This document shows, in pieces, positions 17,118-24,844 of a DNA stretch of 64,000 nt. The stretch lies in assembly GCA_034086985.1 (NCBI GenBank), contig JAXDZG010000022.1, positions 124,001 through 188,000 of the forward strand, read 5' to 3'. The number at the start of each line of letters is the position of its first letter. Position 1 is the first letter of the stretch. The DNA comes from Phascolarctobacterium_A sp034086985. Its GTDB lineage: Bacteria; Bacillota; Negativicutes; Acidaminococcales; Acidaminococcaceae. A model generated the notes under the pieces. The model was given only the letters and a program-made list of their open reading frames with translations. It did no database searches and was not told the origin of the DNA. The translations under genes were made by a program, and so were the position numbers.

Positions 17118-18017
17118 TCAATATTCCGTATTATTATATACGTCCCAGGTCTTTAATTTACTTAAGGCCTGAATGCTCACATCCACCTGCTTTAAAAGTC
17201 TTTCCTTCTCCTTGGGCAGGGTAGCTGCCAGCTGCACGTAATTAGAAACATGGTTACTGCGGAAGAGACAATGCTTATCCGCAGGCAAATCAATATGCTC
17301 TAGCATCAGGCGCAGCTCCTGCATGAGTCCTGCCGGGGATAGGGGATTAAACTGACCTGCCTCGAACTGGTCCAAAAGCTCACTGCCACGATAAAGCATT
17401 AAGCACAGAGCGCTCAGATGGGTGGGCTGGATAATATTTATGGCCTTGGCCGTAGCCAGCGCATGGCGCTCACTGCCCTCTACGCCTGCCAGGCCTAAAA
17501 TTACCATCAGGGACAGCTTCATGCCACTTGCAGTTACTCTGCGACCTGCCTCAATAGCCTCTTCGGCGTTAACGCCCTTATTGACAGCCTTGAGGGTAAT
17601 GTCATCGCCTGTTTCCATGCCGTAGTACAAGAGCTGCAGGCCTGCTTCCTTCAGCTGGCGCAGCTCCTCCTCGCTTTTGCGCAGGATATCCTTGGGCGCA
17701 GCATAGCTGGCTACGCGCTGCAGCTTGGGGAATTGCTCCCGCAATGCCTGCAAAATCTTCAGCAGCTTAGCCGTGGGCAACACCAAGGCGTCCCCATCGG
17801 CCAAAAAAACACGCCGCACCTTGTCCTTGCCATAATAAGCTGCCAAGGCGATTTGGCGGAAAATTTCCTCATCCTTTAATATTTGAAAGGGCACCCCACG
17901 GTACATATTGCAATAAGTGCATTTATTGTGGGCGCAGCCCCTGGTTACTCTCAAAATAAAGCTTCTTGCCTCGCTGGGAGGGCGAAATACTGGTGTGTCA
18001 TAGGAATCAAAAAACAT
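17118..18017 (-). CDS. Radical SAM protein of unknown substrate
   Basis: 299 residues. The [4Fe-4S]-binding motif CAHNKCTYCNMY lies near residue 31, followed by LADGDALVLPT near 72 and LYYGMETGDD near 133, typical of the Elp3/YhcC-like B12-independent radical SAM group. Ten bases separate it from the NlpC/P60 region, so the two may be cotranscribed. No specific function can be assigned. Confidence 0.82.
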   Translation of the reverse strand: MFFDSYDTPVFRPPSEARSFILRVTRGCAHNKCTYCNMYRGVPFQILKDEEIFRQIALAAYYGKDKVRRVFLADGDALVLPTAKLLKILQALREQFPKLQRVASYAAPKDILRKSEEELRQLKEAGLQLLYYGMETGDDITLKAVNKGVNAEEAIEAGRRVTASGMKLSLMVILGLAGVEGSERHALATAKAINIIQPTHLSALCLMLYRGSELLDQFEAGQFNPLSPAGLMQELRLMLEHIDLPADKHCLFRSNHVSNYVQLAATLPKEKERLLKQVDVSIQALSKLKTWDVYNNTEY

Positions 18018-18397
18018 AATAACCTCACTTGCAAAAAATCATAATAAAATACAACATCAAAAAAATACAATACATAGCGCCAGTATATTTGAGCCATTGT
18101 ATCACAGCCTCGCGATTAGCTGTAAAGCAAAAACGGCTCACAGTGTTAACAATAGAACACTTTTAATTATATTATACCTTATTTTAAGCAATTTGTAACG
18201 TGCTTCTGAAAACTTTTTGTAAACAATTTTACAAAGCTTTGTGGAGCGTGGTCAAGAGTGTAAAACTCTTGCACTTAAGCTCTAGACTAGCGCAAAATAA
18301 ATTCTCCGGCAATGCCCACTTTTCTACTCGGAAATGTTATAATAGGCTTAAGTATTATCATCTTATGCATTTTAGATAAATATAGAGGAGATAACAT
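18018..18397. promoter_or_regulatory. Divergent promoter region between radical SAM gene and tcdA
   Basis: 380 bases without a gene. It holds an extended -10 (TGTTATAAT, 18335-18343) for tcdA, a small hairpin CAAGAG/CTCTTG at 18253-18271 and an imperfect palindrome around 18210-18240 (TTTGTAAA/TTTACAAA). No small gene recognised. Confidence 0.5.
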
Positions 18398-19153
18398 ATG
18401 CTCAATCAATTTTCCCGTACAGCCCTTTTAGTGGGCACCCAAGCTATAGACAAGCTAGAGGCCAGCCGTGTAGCCATTTTTGGCATCGGCGGCGTGGGCG
18501 GTTATGTGGCCGAGGCCCTCGCCCGTAGCGGCGTGGGCAGCTTTGATTTAATCGATAATGATACTGTTGCTTTGACCAATTTAAATCGCCAAATTATTGC
18601 TACTCATGCCACGCTGGGACAGCCCAAGGTGCAGGTCATGGCTGAACGCATTCATGCTATTAATCCTGAGGCACATGTATACGTGCATCAGTGCTTCTTT
18701 TTGCCGGAAAACGCCCATGAATTTGACTTTAGCCAATATGATTATGTAGTGGACGCAGTGGACACTGTGGCTGCTAAAATCACCATCATTATGGCAGCAA
18801 AGGCTGCTGGCGTGCCCGTCATCAGCAGCATGGGCGCAGGCAATAAGATGAACCCAGGCAAATTTCAAGTAGCAGATATTTTTAAGACCAGCGTGGACCC
18901 CTTGGCGCGGGTCATGCGCCAAGAGATGAAAAAGCGTGGCGTGAAAAAGCTCAAGGTAGTGTATTCTACGGAGCTACCCCTGACGCCCGTGGACGAGCTA
19001 GAAGGTGAATGCCACGAGGAGGCGCCCCAGCGCCGCGCCTTGCCGGGCAGCACCGCCTTCACACCCTCCGCCGCTGGCCTGCTTTTGGCCAGCGAGGTGG
19101 TGAAGGATTTGATTGGCTGGGACGGTGGGCGGCGCAAGGGCGTGGCGCAGTAA
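18398..19153 (+). CDS. tcdA: tRNA threonylcarbamoyladenosine dehydratase
   Basis: E1/ThiF-superfamily ATP-dependent enzyme, 251 residues, that cyclises t6A37 of tRNA to ct6A. Seen: nucleotide-binding FGIGGVGGYVAEALARSG near residue 30, the Arg in NLNRQII, YVVDAVDTVAAK near 113, and MGAGNKMNP near 147, all as in CsdL/TcdA. GAGGAG with six-base spacing precedes ATG 18398. It is the only plus-strand gene in this stretch and is monocistronic. Confidence 0.9.
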   Translation: MLNQFSRTALLVGTQAIDKLEASRVAIFGIGGVGGYVAEALARSGVGSFDLIDNDTVALTNLNRQIIATHATLGQPKVQVMAERIHAINPEAHVYVHQCFFLPENAHEFDFSQYDYVVDAVDTVAAKITIIMAAKAAGVPVISSMGAGNKMNPGKFQVADIFKTSVDPLARVMRQEMKKRGVKKLKVVYSTELPLTPVDELEGECHEEAPQRRALPGSTAFTPSAAGLLLASEVVKDLIGWDGGRRKGVAQ

Positions 19154-19226
19154 GCACAAGTGCAGCGTGCTACGCAAAGTGTAAGCCCAAGCAAGCAGCA
19201 TCTTGTCAGAATATCGGCACGCAAAA

Positions 19227-19250
19227 ACCCCGAAGCGGAAGCTTCGGGGT
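19227..19250 (-). terminator. Intrinsic terminator, porin 1 (possibly shared with tcdA)
   Basis: 10-bp stem ACCCCGAAGC/GCTTCGGGGT with GGAA loop. The minus strand continues TTTTTGCG; the plus-strand tail is weaker. Confidence 0.8.
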
Positions 19251-19281
19251 CTTAGTATTTAGAGTGTGATTTTCTATGAAA

Positions 19282-20514
19282 TTAGAAAGTGAAGTACAGG
19301 TCAGCGTACAGCAGTTGAGATTCGCTGTTGGTTGCTTTTGCATCGGTGTCATAGTAGCTCAGTTCTGCTACGATGTTCTTAGCAATTGCATAGTTAGCTA
19401 CCAAGCCATAGCCTTTGTAACCGCCTTCGGTCATAAAGGTGGTAGCATCAGTAGTCGGAGTCAATACTGCATTAAAGGGTTGGTCAAAATAAGTTGCGGA
19501 AACGCCCCAGGTACCCGGAGTAGAAGCGTCAGCACCCTTGTAAGCCAAGGTAGCTACCCAACCATCTTTAGAAACGCGCTCATCATAAGCCTTGTCAGCC
19601 CACATATATTCATATGCCAGGTTCAAGTCTTTAGCAACGTCAAAGTTTACACCAACGTTGTAAATTTCTTTCTCGGTAGTAGTATCAACTACGGTATTGT
19701 CATCAGCATCTTTATGAGTCATAAATGCTGCTTCACTAGCTTTAAAATAGTTAGCATAAGCATTAACTACACCAATCTTGCCTTCAGCACCAACTACATA
19801 AATGCGGTCAGAAGACTCAAAAGTGTTGGTGGTGCCGTCATCAGCGCCCTTTAATGCCATACCATAAACTTTTACTTTGTCGCCATAGGAAACCTTTACA
19901 CCATCAACATAGGTATCCAAAACGTTAGCGGTAGAGGTGCATTCATCCCAACGACCAGCTTGAATAGCCAAGCCACCGATCTTGCCGTTTACATATGCAC
20001 GGTTCAGAACAATTTTATCGTTAGCAACATTATCACCAAGGTCTTGGCTGCTTTGCAACATGCCAGTGTAGGACCAATCATCATTGATTTGACCATTTAC
20101 CCACAGACGAGTACGCAGGGTTGTGTCATCCTTGTCGCCATTAGCTTTGTAGTCATGTACATTACGGAAACGAACTTGACCAGTGATCTTAACGTTGTCA
20201 GTCTTCTTTTCCAAGTTAGCAACGCGAACGCCCAGGTTATCCAGCTCATCAGCAAATTCAGCAGCCAGCTTGTCAACGTTAGCGCCTTTAGCCATTGCAC
20301 GAGCAGTGATTTGTGCCATTTCATAACGAGTCATCAGCTTGTCGCCACCGAAGGTGGTATCGCCATAGCCATCAACTACGCCAGCAGCTGCCAATTTAGC
20401 GATGCTGTCATATGCCCAGTGGCCAGCAGGAACATCAGAGAAGGGGCTAGCAGCGTATGCGGAAGCAGTTACGCCCAAAGCCATAGCCATTGCTAATACT
20501 AAGGATTTTTTCAT
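19282..20514 (-). CDS. SLH-domain outer-membrane porin (OmpM-like), porin 1
   Basis: 410 residues. Signal peptide (ASAYA-ASPF), SLH domain about 24-85 (PFSDVPAGHWAYDSIAKLAA, GYGDTTFGGDKLMTRYEMAQ), a short coiled coil about 90-115, then beta-strand-rich repeats of alternating hydrophobic/aromatic residues ending in a C-terminal aromatic (LLYADLYFTF) that suits BAM-dependent insertion. SLH tethers the outer membrane to peptidoglycan in Negativicutes. The first 115 residues are nearly identical to porin 2 at 21798-23021; the barrels differ. The start follows AAGGAGG, which lies inside a hairpin. Confidence 0.9.
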   Translation of the reverse strand: MKKSLVLAMAMALGVTASAYAASPFSDVPAGHWAYDSIAKLAAAGVVDGYGDTTFGGDKLMTRYEMAQITARAMAKGANVDKLAAEFADELDNLGVRVANLEKKTDNVKITGQVRFRNVHDYKANGDKDDTTLRTRLWVNGQINDDWSYTGMLQSSQDLGDNVANDKIVLNRAYVNGKIGGLAIQAGRWDECTSTANVLDTYVDGVKVSYGDKVKVYGMALKGADDGTTNTFESSDRIYVVGAEGKIGVVNAYANYFKASEAAFMTHKDADDNTVVDTTTEKEIYNVGVNFDVAKDLNLAYEYMWADKAYDERVSKDGWVATLAYKGADASTPGTWGVSATYFDQPFNAVLTPTTDATTFMTEGGYKGYGLVANYAIAKNIVAELSYYDTDAKATNSESQLLYADLYFTF

Positions 20515-20524
20515 TGTCTTTTCC

Positions 20525-20565
20525 TCCTTAAGGAAATAAATTTATTTTATAAAACACCTTAAGGA
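20525..20565 (-). promoter_or_regulatory. RBS-sequestering hairpin in the porin 1 leader
   Basis: TCCTTAAGG pairs perfectly with CCTTAAGGA, whose last bases are part of the AAGGAGG ribosome binding site of porin 1. The loop is AT-rich. Porin 2 has an analogous hairpin of different sequence at 23031-23075. Confidence 0.6.
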
Positions 20566-20587
20566 CGCCTTTGCCTCAGCTTAGCCC

Positions 20588-20614
20588 TGCAAGAGTTGCC
20601 TTGTTTCCTCTGCT
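20588..20614 (-). repeat. Porin leader box, copy 1
   Basis: 27 bases identical to 23098-23124 in the porin 2 leader (minus strand begins AGCAGAGGAAACAAGG). GCAGAG/CTCTTGC can form a small stem with a purine-rich loop. Flanking leader sequence is not conserved, so this box is under separate constraint. Confidence 0.7.
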
Positions 20615-20685
20615 GCTGCACCTCGGCGCCGTTGTTCTTTAGATGCCTATAAACGGTAGAAATTACTTATCCACTCTATATTTGT

Positions 20686-20728
20686 ATTATAGTTAAAAGT
20701 CAAATTTTTAACAATTCTGATTGCTTAT
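20686..20728 (-). promoter_or_regulatory. Porin 1 promoter with shared upstream box
   Basis: Minus-strand TTGTTA, 17 bases, TATAAT (20686-20714). The -35 overlaps a 19-base box (20710-20728, ATAAGCAATCAGAATTGTT) that is identical at porin 2 (23316-23334), suggesting a common regulator. The implied leader is about 165 nt. Confidence 0.7.
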
Positions 20729-20836
20729 ACTAGCATTAGCGCTACTGATACACATTTGTCTTTTTAAAAACTCTGAGCATTACACAAATTTCTGAAAAAT
20801 TTTGCAGAATACTGTATACAAAATACAAAAAAGTGG

Positions 20837-20842
20837 TATAAT
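20837..20842 (+). promoter_or_regulatory. Extended -10 promoter of the small membrane peptide gene
   Basis: TGGTATAAT at 20834-20842, an extended -10. No strong -35. The leader then forms CCTTG/CAAGG across 20866-20895, covering the AAGGAG site of the 13-codon reading frame at 20905. Confidence 0.5.
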
Positions 20843-20904
20843 AAGAGGCGTAGAAAAGAAAACAACCTTGACCACACAACAGCGGTAGCCAAGGAGAGCA
20901 TAAT

Positions 20905-20946
20905 ATGCGATTCATGGAGGTGAATACACTATGTTTAGCGCAGTAG
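20905..20946 (+). CDS. 13-codon upstream reading frame overlapping the small peptide gene
   Basis: ATG at 20905 follows AAGGAGAG at good spacing and encodes MRFMEVNTLCLAQ. It ends inside the next frame, whose GGAGGTG ribosome binding site lies within this uORF. It could couple or gate translation of the 22-residue peptide. Not similar to known leader peptides; may be regulatory only. Confidence 0.4.
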   Translation: MRFMEVNTLCLAQ

Positions 20947-20999
20947 GTGTTAGCTTAGTATTTTTGTTCGCGTTGACTGTTATGTGCATTTTTGAATAA
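20931..20999 (+). CDS. 22-residue single-pass membrane peptide
   Basis: Reads MFSAVGVSLVFLFALTVMCIFE: one hydrophobic helix with no charged residue except the C-terminal Glu. GGAGG is ten bases upstream, there is an extended -10 promoter and a strong terminator lies 14 bases after the stop, so it forms a complete small transcription unit of its own. Such peptides often modulate a membrane transporter or sensor. It lies between two porin genes. Function unknown. Confidence 0.6.
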   Translation: MFSAVGVSLVFLFALTVMCIFE

Positions 21000-21012
21000 T
21001 TGAGGGATTTAA

Positions 21013-21049
21013 AAACGTCCTTAGCCAATCGGCCAAGGACGTTTTTTAT
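21013..21049. terminator. Bidirectional intrinsic terminator
   Basis: Stem AACGTCCTT-GCC/GGC-AAGGACGTT. The plus strand continues TTTTATTT and the minus strand TTTAAATCC, so it ends both the small peptide gene and the secreted-protein gene at 21068. Confidence 0.85.
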
Positions 21050-21067
21050 TTGCACTTTAAATTCTTT

Positions 21068-21649
21068 TTACAGCTTGCTCATTCTCGGAGCATCCAGCAT
21101 AACCTTTTTTACCTTCAGAATGCGATTCATCTCGCCTCTTACAGCATAGCCCCATTCTTCATGAACCCAATCCCAACGAGAGGTTAAGGTTTCATCAATT
21201 TCTTTATCGCTGAAAATCTGATGCTTATAGAATTCACCCGTCATAGCATTATAAGCCACAGCATTGCCTTTCATAGTTAGCTTAATAATGCGCTCATTAG
21301 AAGGGAATACAGGGTCATCATGCAGCTCATCCAGCTGCACAGCAATAACTAAATCCACCTTGCCATCCTTGGCAATCTTTTCCAAAGCAGCTTTATCAGG
21401 CACATTCTTGCCCTTCACATTGGCCTCGATAACAGCAGTAAGCGCATCATTATCTACAATAGTGAAGCCCTCTTGTGCATTAATGGCACCAATGGCACTC
21501 TTGTAAAACAGTTGGCTAGCAAGCTCATCGCCTTTAACATTATTAATTAAAGGTAGCAGTGCAATGCTTGCAGCTTCCACAGCCAAAGCAGGAATGCTCA
21601 AGCACAAGGCTAACACTGTCATTAAGAAATAACGGTACATTTTCTTCAT
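21068..21649 (-). CDS. Secreted protein of unknown function
   Basis: 193 residues from ATG 21649; an earlier ATG at 21670 lies upstream of the GGAGG site and is unlikely. Signal peptide (MKKMYRYFLMTVLALCL..., cleavage near VEA-ASIALL). The mature part begins ASIALLPLINNVKGDE and has alternating strands and helices like the nucleotide-free periplasmic folds of CsgG/DUF-type proteins (GFTIVDNDALTAVIEANVKGK, DLVIAVQLDEL). This resemblance is weak. It lies between the two porin genes. No family confidently recognised. Confidence 0.65.
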   Translation of the reverse strand: MKKMYRYFLMTVLALCLSIPALAVEAASIALLPLINNVKGDELASQLFYKSAIGAINAQEGFTIVDNDALTAVIEANVKGKNVPDKAALEKIAKDGKVDLVIAVQLDELHDDPVFPSNERIIKLTMKGNAVAYNAMTGEFYKHQIFSDKEIDETLTSRWDWVHEEWGYAVRGEMNRILKVKKVMLDAPRMSKL

Positions 21650-21725
21650 CCTTTGTAAACCTCCTTGCATTATAGAATTAAAAGCAGTTTTTGACTGAAT
21701 AGTCTAAACTTACTTCTCCTAACAA

Positions 21726-21753
21726 AAACGGGACTGTCGAAACAGTCCCGTTT
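21726..21753 (-). terminator. Intrinsic terminator, porin 2
   Basis: Stem of about 12 bp, AAACGGGACTGT/ACAGTCCCGTTT with CGAA loop. The minus strand continues TTGTTAGG. Confidence 0.85.
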
Positions 21754-21797
21754 AATGTTTGTATTAAGCTTGTAAAGCTTCGTTTCTAATCGTTAAA

Positions 21798-23021
21798 TTA
21801 GAAGGAGAATACAACCTCGCCCCACAGAGTTTGGTCATCGCTATCGCCTTCACGAGTTTCCAAATCATAGTACTTAACAGCAGCCACGATGTTCTTAGCG
21901 ATTGCATAGTTAGCACCAACTTCGAAGCCTTTGAAGCCATCGCCAGTACCATTGTAGCCAGCGGGCAGTTGAGCATAACCATCAACGGTTTGTTCCAACA
22001 TGGTTGCGATCGGTTGATCATAGTAGTTAGCATACAGGCCATAGGAACCAACCTTAGCAGCAGAAGCACCTTTGTAAGCCAAGCCTACCATGTAGCCATT
22101 CTTGTCATAGTCGTCTTTAGCTTGACCATTCAGCCATTCAGCCTTCAGAGTCAAGTCTTTAGCCAATTTAGTATCAGCACCAACTACCCAAATTTGATTG
22201 TCGTCTTCAGCAATATCAGCTTTGTAGTAGGTTACATAGCCATTAATCTTACCAAGTTTTGCACTCAGGTCAACAACATACATTCTGTCGCCAGCTTCCA
22301 TTTGAGTGCGATCCCATTTGCCTTTTCCATCAGGAGTCTTAGCAGCAACAGCAGTCAATTTGATGTCTTTGCCATAAGCAACTTTTGCAGCATCAAAGGT
22401 AGCATCAACAACAGTACCAGTGTGGAGTTTAACATCCATACGGCCAGCGTCAACAGCAACACCGCCGATCTTACCAGTCAAGTATGCCCAGTTCAGAGAA
22501 GTACCATCATCAGCCTTAGCACCTTCACCTTCAGAATCGGTAATCTTGTCAGAATGATATTGGTTGTTTTCAATACGGCCAGTGTAGGTCCAATCTTCGT
22601 TAATAGCGCCTTTTACAAACAGACGAGTACGCAGACGGCCTTCACTGCCCTTCTTGTCAGAATCTTTGTAGCTGTAACGAACTTGACCAGTAATCTTAAC
22701 GTTGTCAGCTTTCTTTTCCAGAGCAGCTACGCGAACGCCCAGGTTGTCCAGTTCTTCTGCAAATTCAGCAGCCAGTTTGTCGCAGTTAGCGCCTTTAGCC
22801 ATAGCTTTAGCGGTGATTTGAGCCATTTCATAACGGGTCATCAGTTTGTCGCCGCCGAAGGTAGCGTCGCCATAACCATCGATAACGCCAGCAGCTGCCA
22901 ATTTGGAGATGCTGTCATATGCCCAGTGTCCAGCCGGAACGTCGGAGAACGGGTTAGCAGCGTATGCGGAAGCAGTTACGCCAAGAGCCATAGCCATTGC
23001 CAATACTAAAGATTTTTTCAT
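21798..23021 (-). CDS. SLH-domain outer-membrane porin (OmpM-like), porin 2
   Basis: 407 residues, same architecture as porin 1: signal peptide, SLH domain (PFSDVPAGHWAYDSISKLAA), short coiled coil (LDNLGVRVAALEKKADNVKI) and a beta barrel ending QTLWGEVVFSF. The barrel is clearly diverged from porin 1, so the pair probably differ in permeability. The promoter-proximal box, 27-nt leader box and RBS hairpin are shared. It is followed by a terminator and preceded by a 450-base region leading to a LysR gene. Confidence 0.9.
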   Translation of the reverse strand: MKKSLVLAMAMALGVTASAYAANPFSDVPAGHWAYDSISKLAAAGVIDGYGDATFGGDKLMTRYEMAQITAKAMAKGANCDKLAAEFAEELDNLGVRVAALEKKADNVKITGQVRYSYKDSDKKGSEGRLRTRLFVKGAINEDWTYTGRIENNQYHSDKITDSEGEGAKADDGTSLNWAYLTGKIGGVAVDAGRMDVKLHTGTVVDATFDAAKVAYGKDIKLTAVAAKTPDGKGKWDRTQMEAGDRMYVVDLSAKLGKINGYVTYYKADIAEDDNQIWVVGADTKLAKDLTLKAEWLNGQAKDDYDKNGYMVGLAYKGASAAKVGSYGLYANYYDQPIATMLEQTVDGYAQLPAGYNGTGDGFKGFEVGANYAIAKNIVAAVKYYDLETREGDSDDQTLWGEVVFSF

Positions 23022-23473
23022 TGTTTTTTCCTCCCTTGGAAAAAGTGTTATATTTTATAAAACACCTTCGGGAGCTAAAACTTCTACTAAAAACCTTGCA
23101 AGAGTTGCCTTGTTTCCTCTGCTATTTTTAGCATAAGCCTTTGCACCAAAAGTGATTTATAACTACCTTTGCAGGGTTTGGATTTAGGCCGATCCTCTCC
23201 CTGCTTTGAAAAAGAGGGTACTCGCATGTACGGCTATTAAACCCCACCCCTGAGGTTAATCCTTGCCATACTACCCCTTTCTCATGGTTACATTATATGT
23301 CATTTAAAATATTGGAACAATTCTGATTGCTTATTCCATTATTAGTTCTATTTATATATCTTCCTTGCATCGCAAAAATGTTACACAATACTCACAAATG
23401 TACTTATGCATTACAATATTTCGCAACAAAAAAGCCCTGCCGATGAGCAGGGCAAAATTATGATACTTAAATA
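23022..23473 (-). promoter_or_regulatory. Porin 2 promoter and leader region
   Basis: 452 bases without a gene. Promoter TTGTTC, 17 bases, TATAAT at 23292-23320, overlapped by the 19-base box at 23316-23334 that also precedes porin 1. The leader is about 264 nt and holds the 27-nt box at 23098-23124, the hairpin CTCCC-GTGTT/AACAC-GGGAG at 23031-23075 covering the GGGAGG ribosome binding site, and extra unassigned sequence 23150-23280. Confidence 0.65.
23434..23453 (-). terminator. Intrinsic terminator after the LysR gene
   Basis: 7-bp stem GCCCTGC/GCAGGGC, then TTTTTTGTTG on the minus strand. Confidence 0.85.
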
Positions 23474-24391
23474 TCATTTCAACAGCCTGTCTAGCAGCAG
23501 GCTTCTAATTCTATTTTGGTGGATATTTTGAACGCCATAGCTTTTTGCAATAGTTTCACTTCTATTATACAAAACAGCGTATTTCACTAGGATGGGTTCC
23601 TGTTCCTTTTGTAGGGGCAGGATTTTTATAAATGAATCATAGGCAGTCATACCTTCATCCTTACATCTCAAAGGCATAAATGCAGGATTGTTTATCAAAT
23701 AAGAAAAGGCGGAAAATGATTGGGGGGGGGTAAAGAAGTTACCAAAAAAGTTAATGAGACTTTGGTAATACTTTTCAGTTGTTTCTCTATCCTTTTGTGA
23801 TACAAGAACCACGCACTGTAAGTCCTTCAACTGAGAAACATCAATATAATCTTGCTCAACTAGGGGAGAACGAGCTGATATAGCAATTCTTAATGGCTCT
23901 TCATTTATAATATGCTGTACGAAGTGCTCATAGTTCTCATGGGGTCTAATATCGCAAATTACCATTTCTAGCTCTTGTTTTTTTAGCTTGTCAAGAAGCT
24001 CGTCGTGTTCACCCCAAAAAATCTCTATATTCAAGCTAGCATCACTAGCCAAGATATCGTTAACAACTGTACACACCTGGATTAAATTATAACCATTGAG
24101 GCAACCCAGGCAAAACAACCCTTGCTCGTGCTGTTCAATTTGCTTCACAGTCTGCTTGATGGTGTTAACCTCCTGCATTATTTTGCGGCTTTCGGTATAA
24201 AAGTACTCCCCGGCGCTAGTAAGCTGAAAACGGCGATTGCTACGTTTTATAAGCTCAACCTGCAGCTCATCCTCCAACACTTTTATCTGTTGGGAGATTG
24301 CTGACTGCGAGATAAAGCACTGTACTGCCGCTTCACTGAAGCTTTTATTATCAACAACACTAACGAAATATTTCATTTGACGTAAAAGCAT
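23474..24391 (-). CDS. LysR-family transcriptional regulator with 9-base homopolymer tract
   Basis: 305 residues. N-terminal winged HTH about 1-60 (FVSVVDNKSFSEAAVQCFISQSAISQQIKVLEDELQ in pattern), then a LysR substrate domain. At 23722-23730 the plus strand has nine consecutive G, encoding Thr-Pro-Pro-Gln at residues 221-224; gain or loss of one base would truncate or scramble the effector domain. A 7-9-7 inverted repeat in its upstream region (24435-24457) is a likely autoregulatory site. No divergent target gene is present; the neighbouring porins are candidates only. Confidence 0.85.
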   Translation of the reverse strand: MLLRQMKYFVSVVDNKSFSEAAVQCFISQSAISQQIKVLEDELQVELIKRSNRRFQLTSAGEYFYTESRKIMQEVNTIKQTVKQIEQHEQGLFCLGCLNGYNLIQVCTVVNDILASDASLNIEIFWGEHDELLDKLKKQELEMVICDIRPHENYEHFVQHIINEEPLRIAISARSPLVEQDYIDVSQLKDLQCVVLVSQKDRETTEKYYQSLINFFGNFFTPPQSFSAFSYLINNPAFMPLRCKDEGMTAYDSFIKILPLQKEQEPILVKYAVLYNRSETIAKSYGVQNIHQNRIRSLLLDRLLK

Positions 24392-24666
24392 GGTTACCCC
24401 ACCTCATGTAATATTAAATCTAAAGCTACACCTAGCATCTACCACAATAATAGATGCATAAAGGTCACTTTCTACCATTATAGTAGATATATAGATGCAT
24501 TTACCCAGAAGCTATAAAAAATCATTCTTTAGCTATACTTATTGTAAACTATGTTTTTTCTAATAACAAATTAGAAGTAGTTATGCTATTAATAAGTTGC
24601 ACTTATGTTAAGGGCTGTCACCTTTTCAAAAGCACCAAATTACAAAAACATTACGGTAACAAAAAA
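24392..24666. promoter_or_regulatory. LysR upstream region with operator-like repeats
   Basis: GCATCTA-N9-TAGATGC at 24435-24457 and a repeated ATAGATGCAT at 24450-24459 and 24491-24500. These spaced TAGATGC sites resemble a LysR recognition plus activation site arrangement. The rest, to the tRNA terminator at 24667, shows nothing recognisable. Confidence 0.5.
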
Positions 24667-24698
24667 GCTCCAAGTTAAGCAGATGCCTAGCTTGGAGC
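24667..24698 (-). terminator. Intrinsic terminator after tRNA-Gly
   Basis: 8-bp stem GCTCCAAG/CTTGGAGC, then TTTTTTGTTA on the minus strand, 12 bases after the tRNA 3' end. Confidence 0.85.
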
Positions 24699-24710
24699 GT
24701 GAATACAATA

Positions 24711-24785
24711 TGGAGCGGGTAACGAGACTCGAACTCGCGACACATAGCTTGGGAAGCTATTGTTCTACCACTGAACTATACCCGC
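24711..24785 (-). tRNA. tRNA-Gly (anticodon CCC), CCA encoded
   Basis: Minus strand folds as a full cloverleaf: acceptor GCGGGTA/TACCCGC, D arm with AGTTCAGTGGTAGAAC, anticodon stem ATAGC/GCTAT with loop TTCCCAA (anticodon CCC), T arm CGAGTTCGAGTCTCG, discriminator T and encoded CCA. It is a single tRNA gene with its own promoter (TTGCAA, 17 bases, TATAAT, 24809-24837) and terminator. Confidence 0.95.
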
Positions 24786-24808
24786 ACTATTAAATTTATG
24801 GTGTTCTC

Positions 24809-24837
24809 ATTATAATACATTAGGAAGAAACTTGCAA
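24809..24837 (-). promoter_or_regulatory. tRNA-Gly promoter
   Basis: TTGCAA, 17 bases, TATAAT on the minus strand, ending about 24 bases before the tRNA 5' end. Confidence 0.75.
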
Positions 24838-24844
24838 GAAGAAA

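Noticed and set aside
24605..24793. A 62-codon plus-strand frame over the tRNA
   Set aside because: It is the complement of tRNA-Gly and its terminator.
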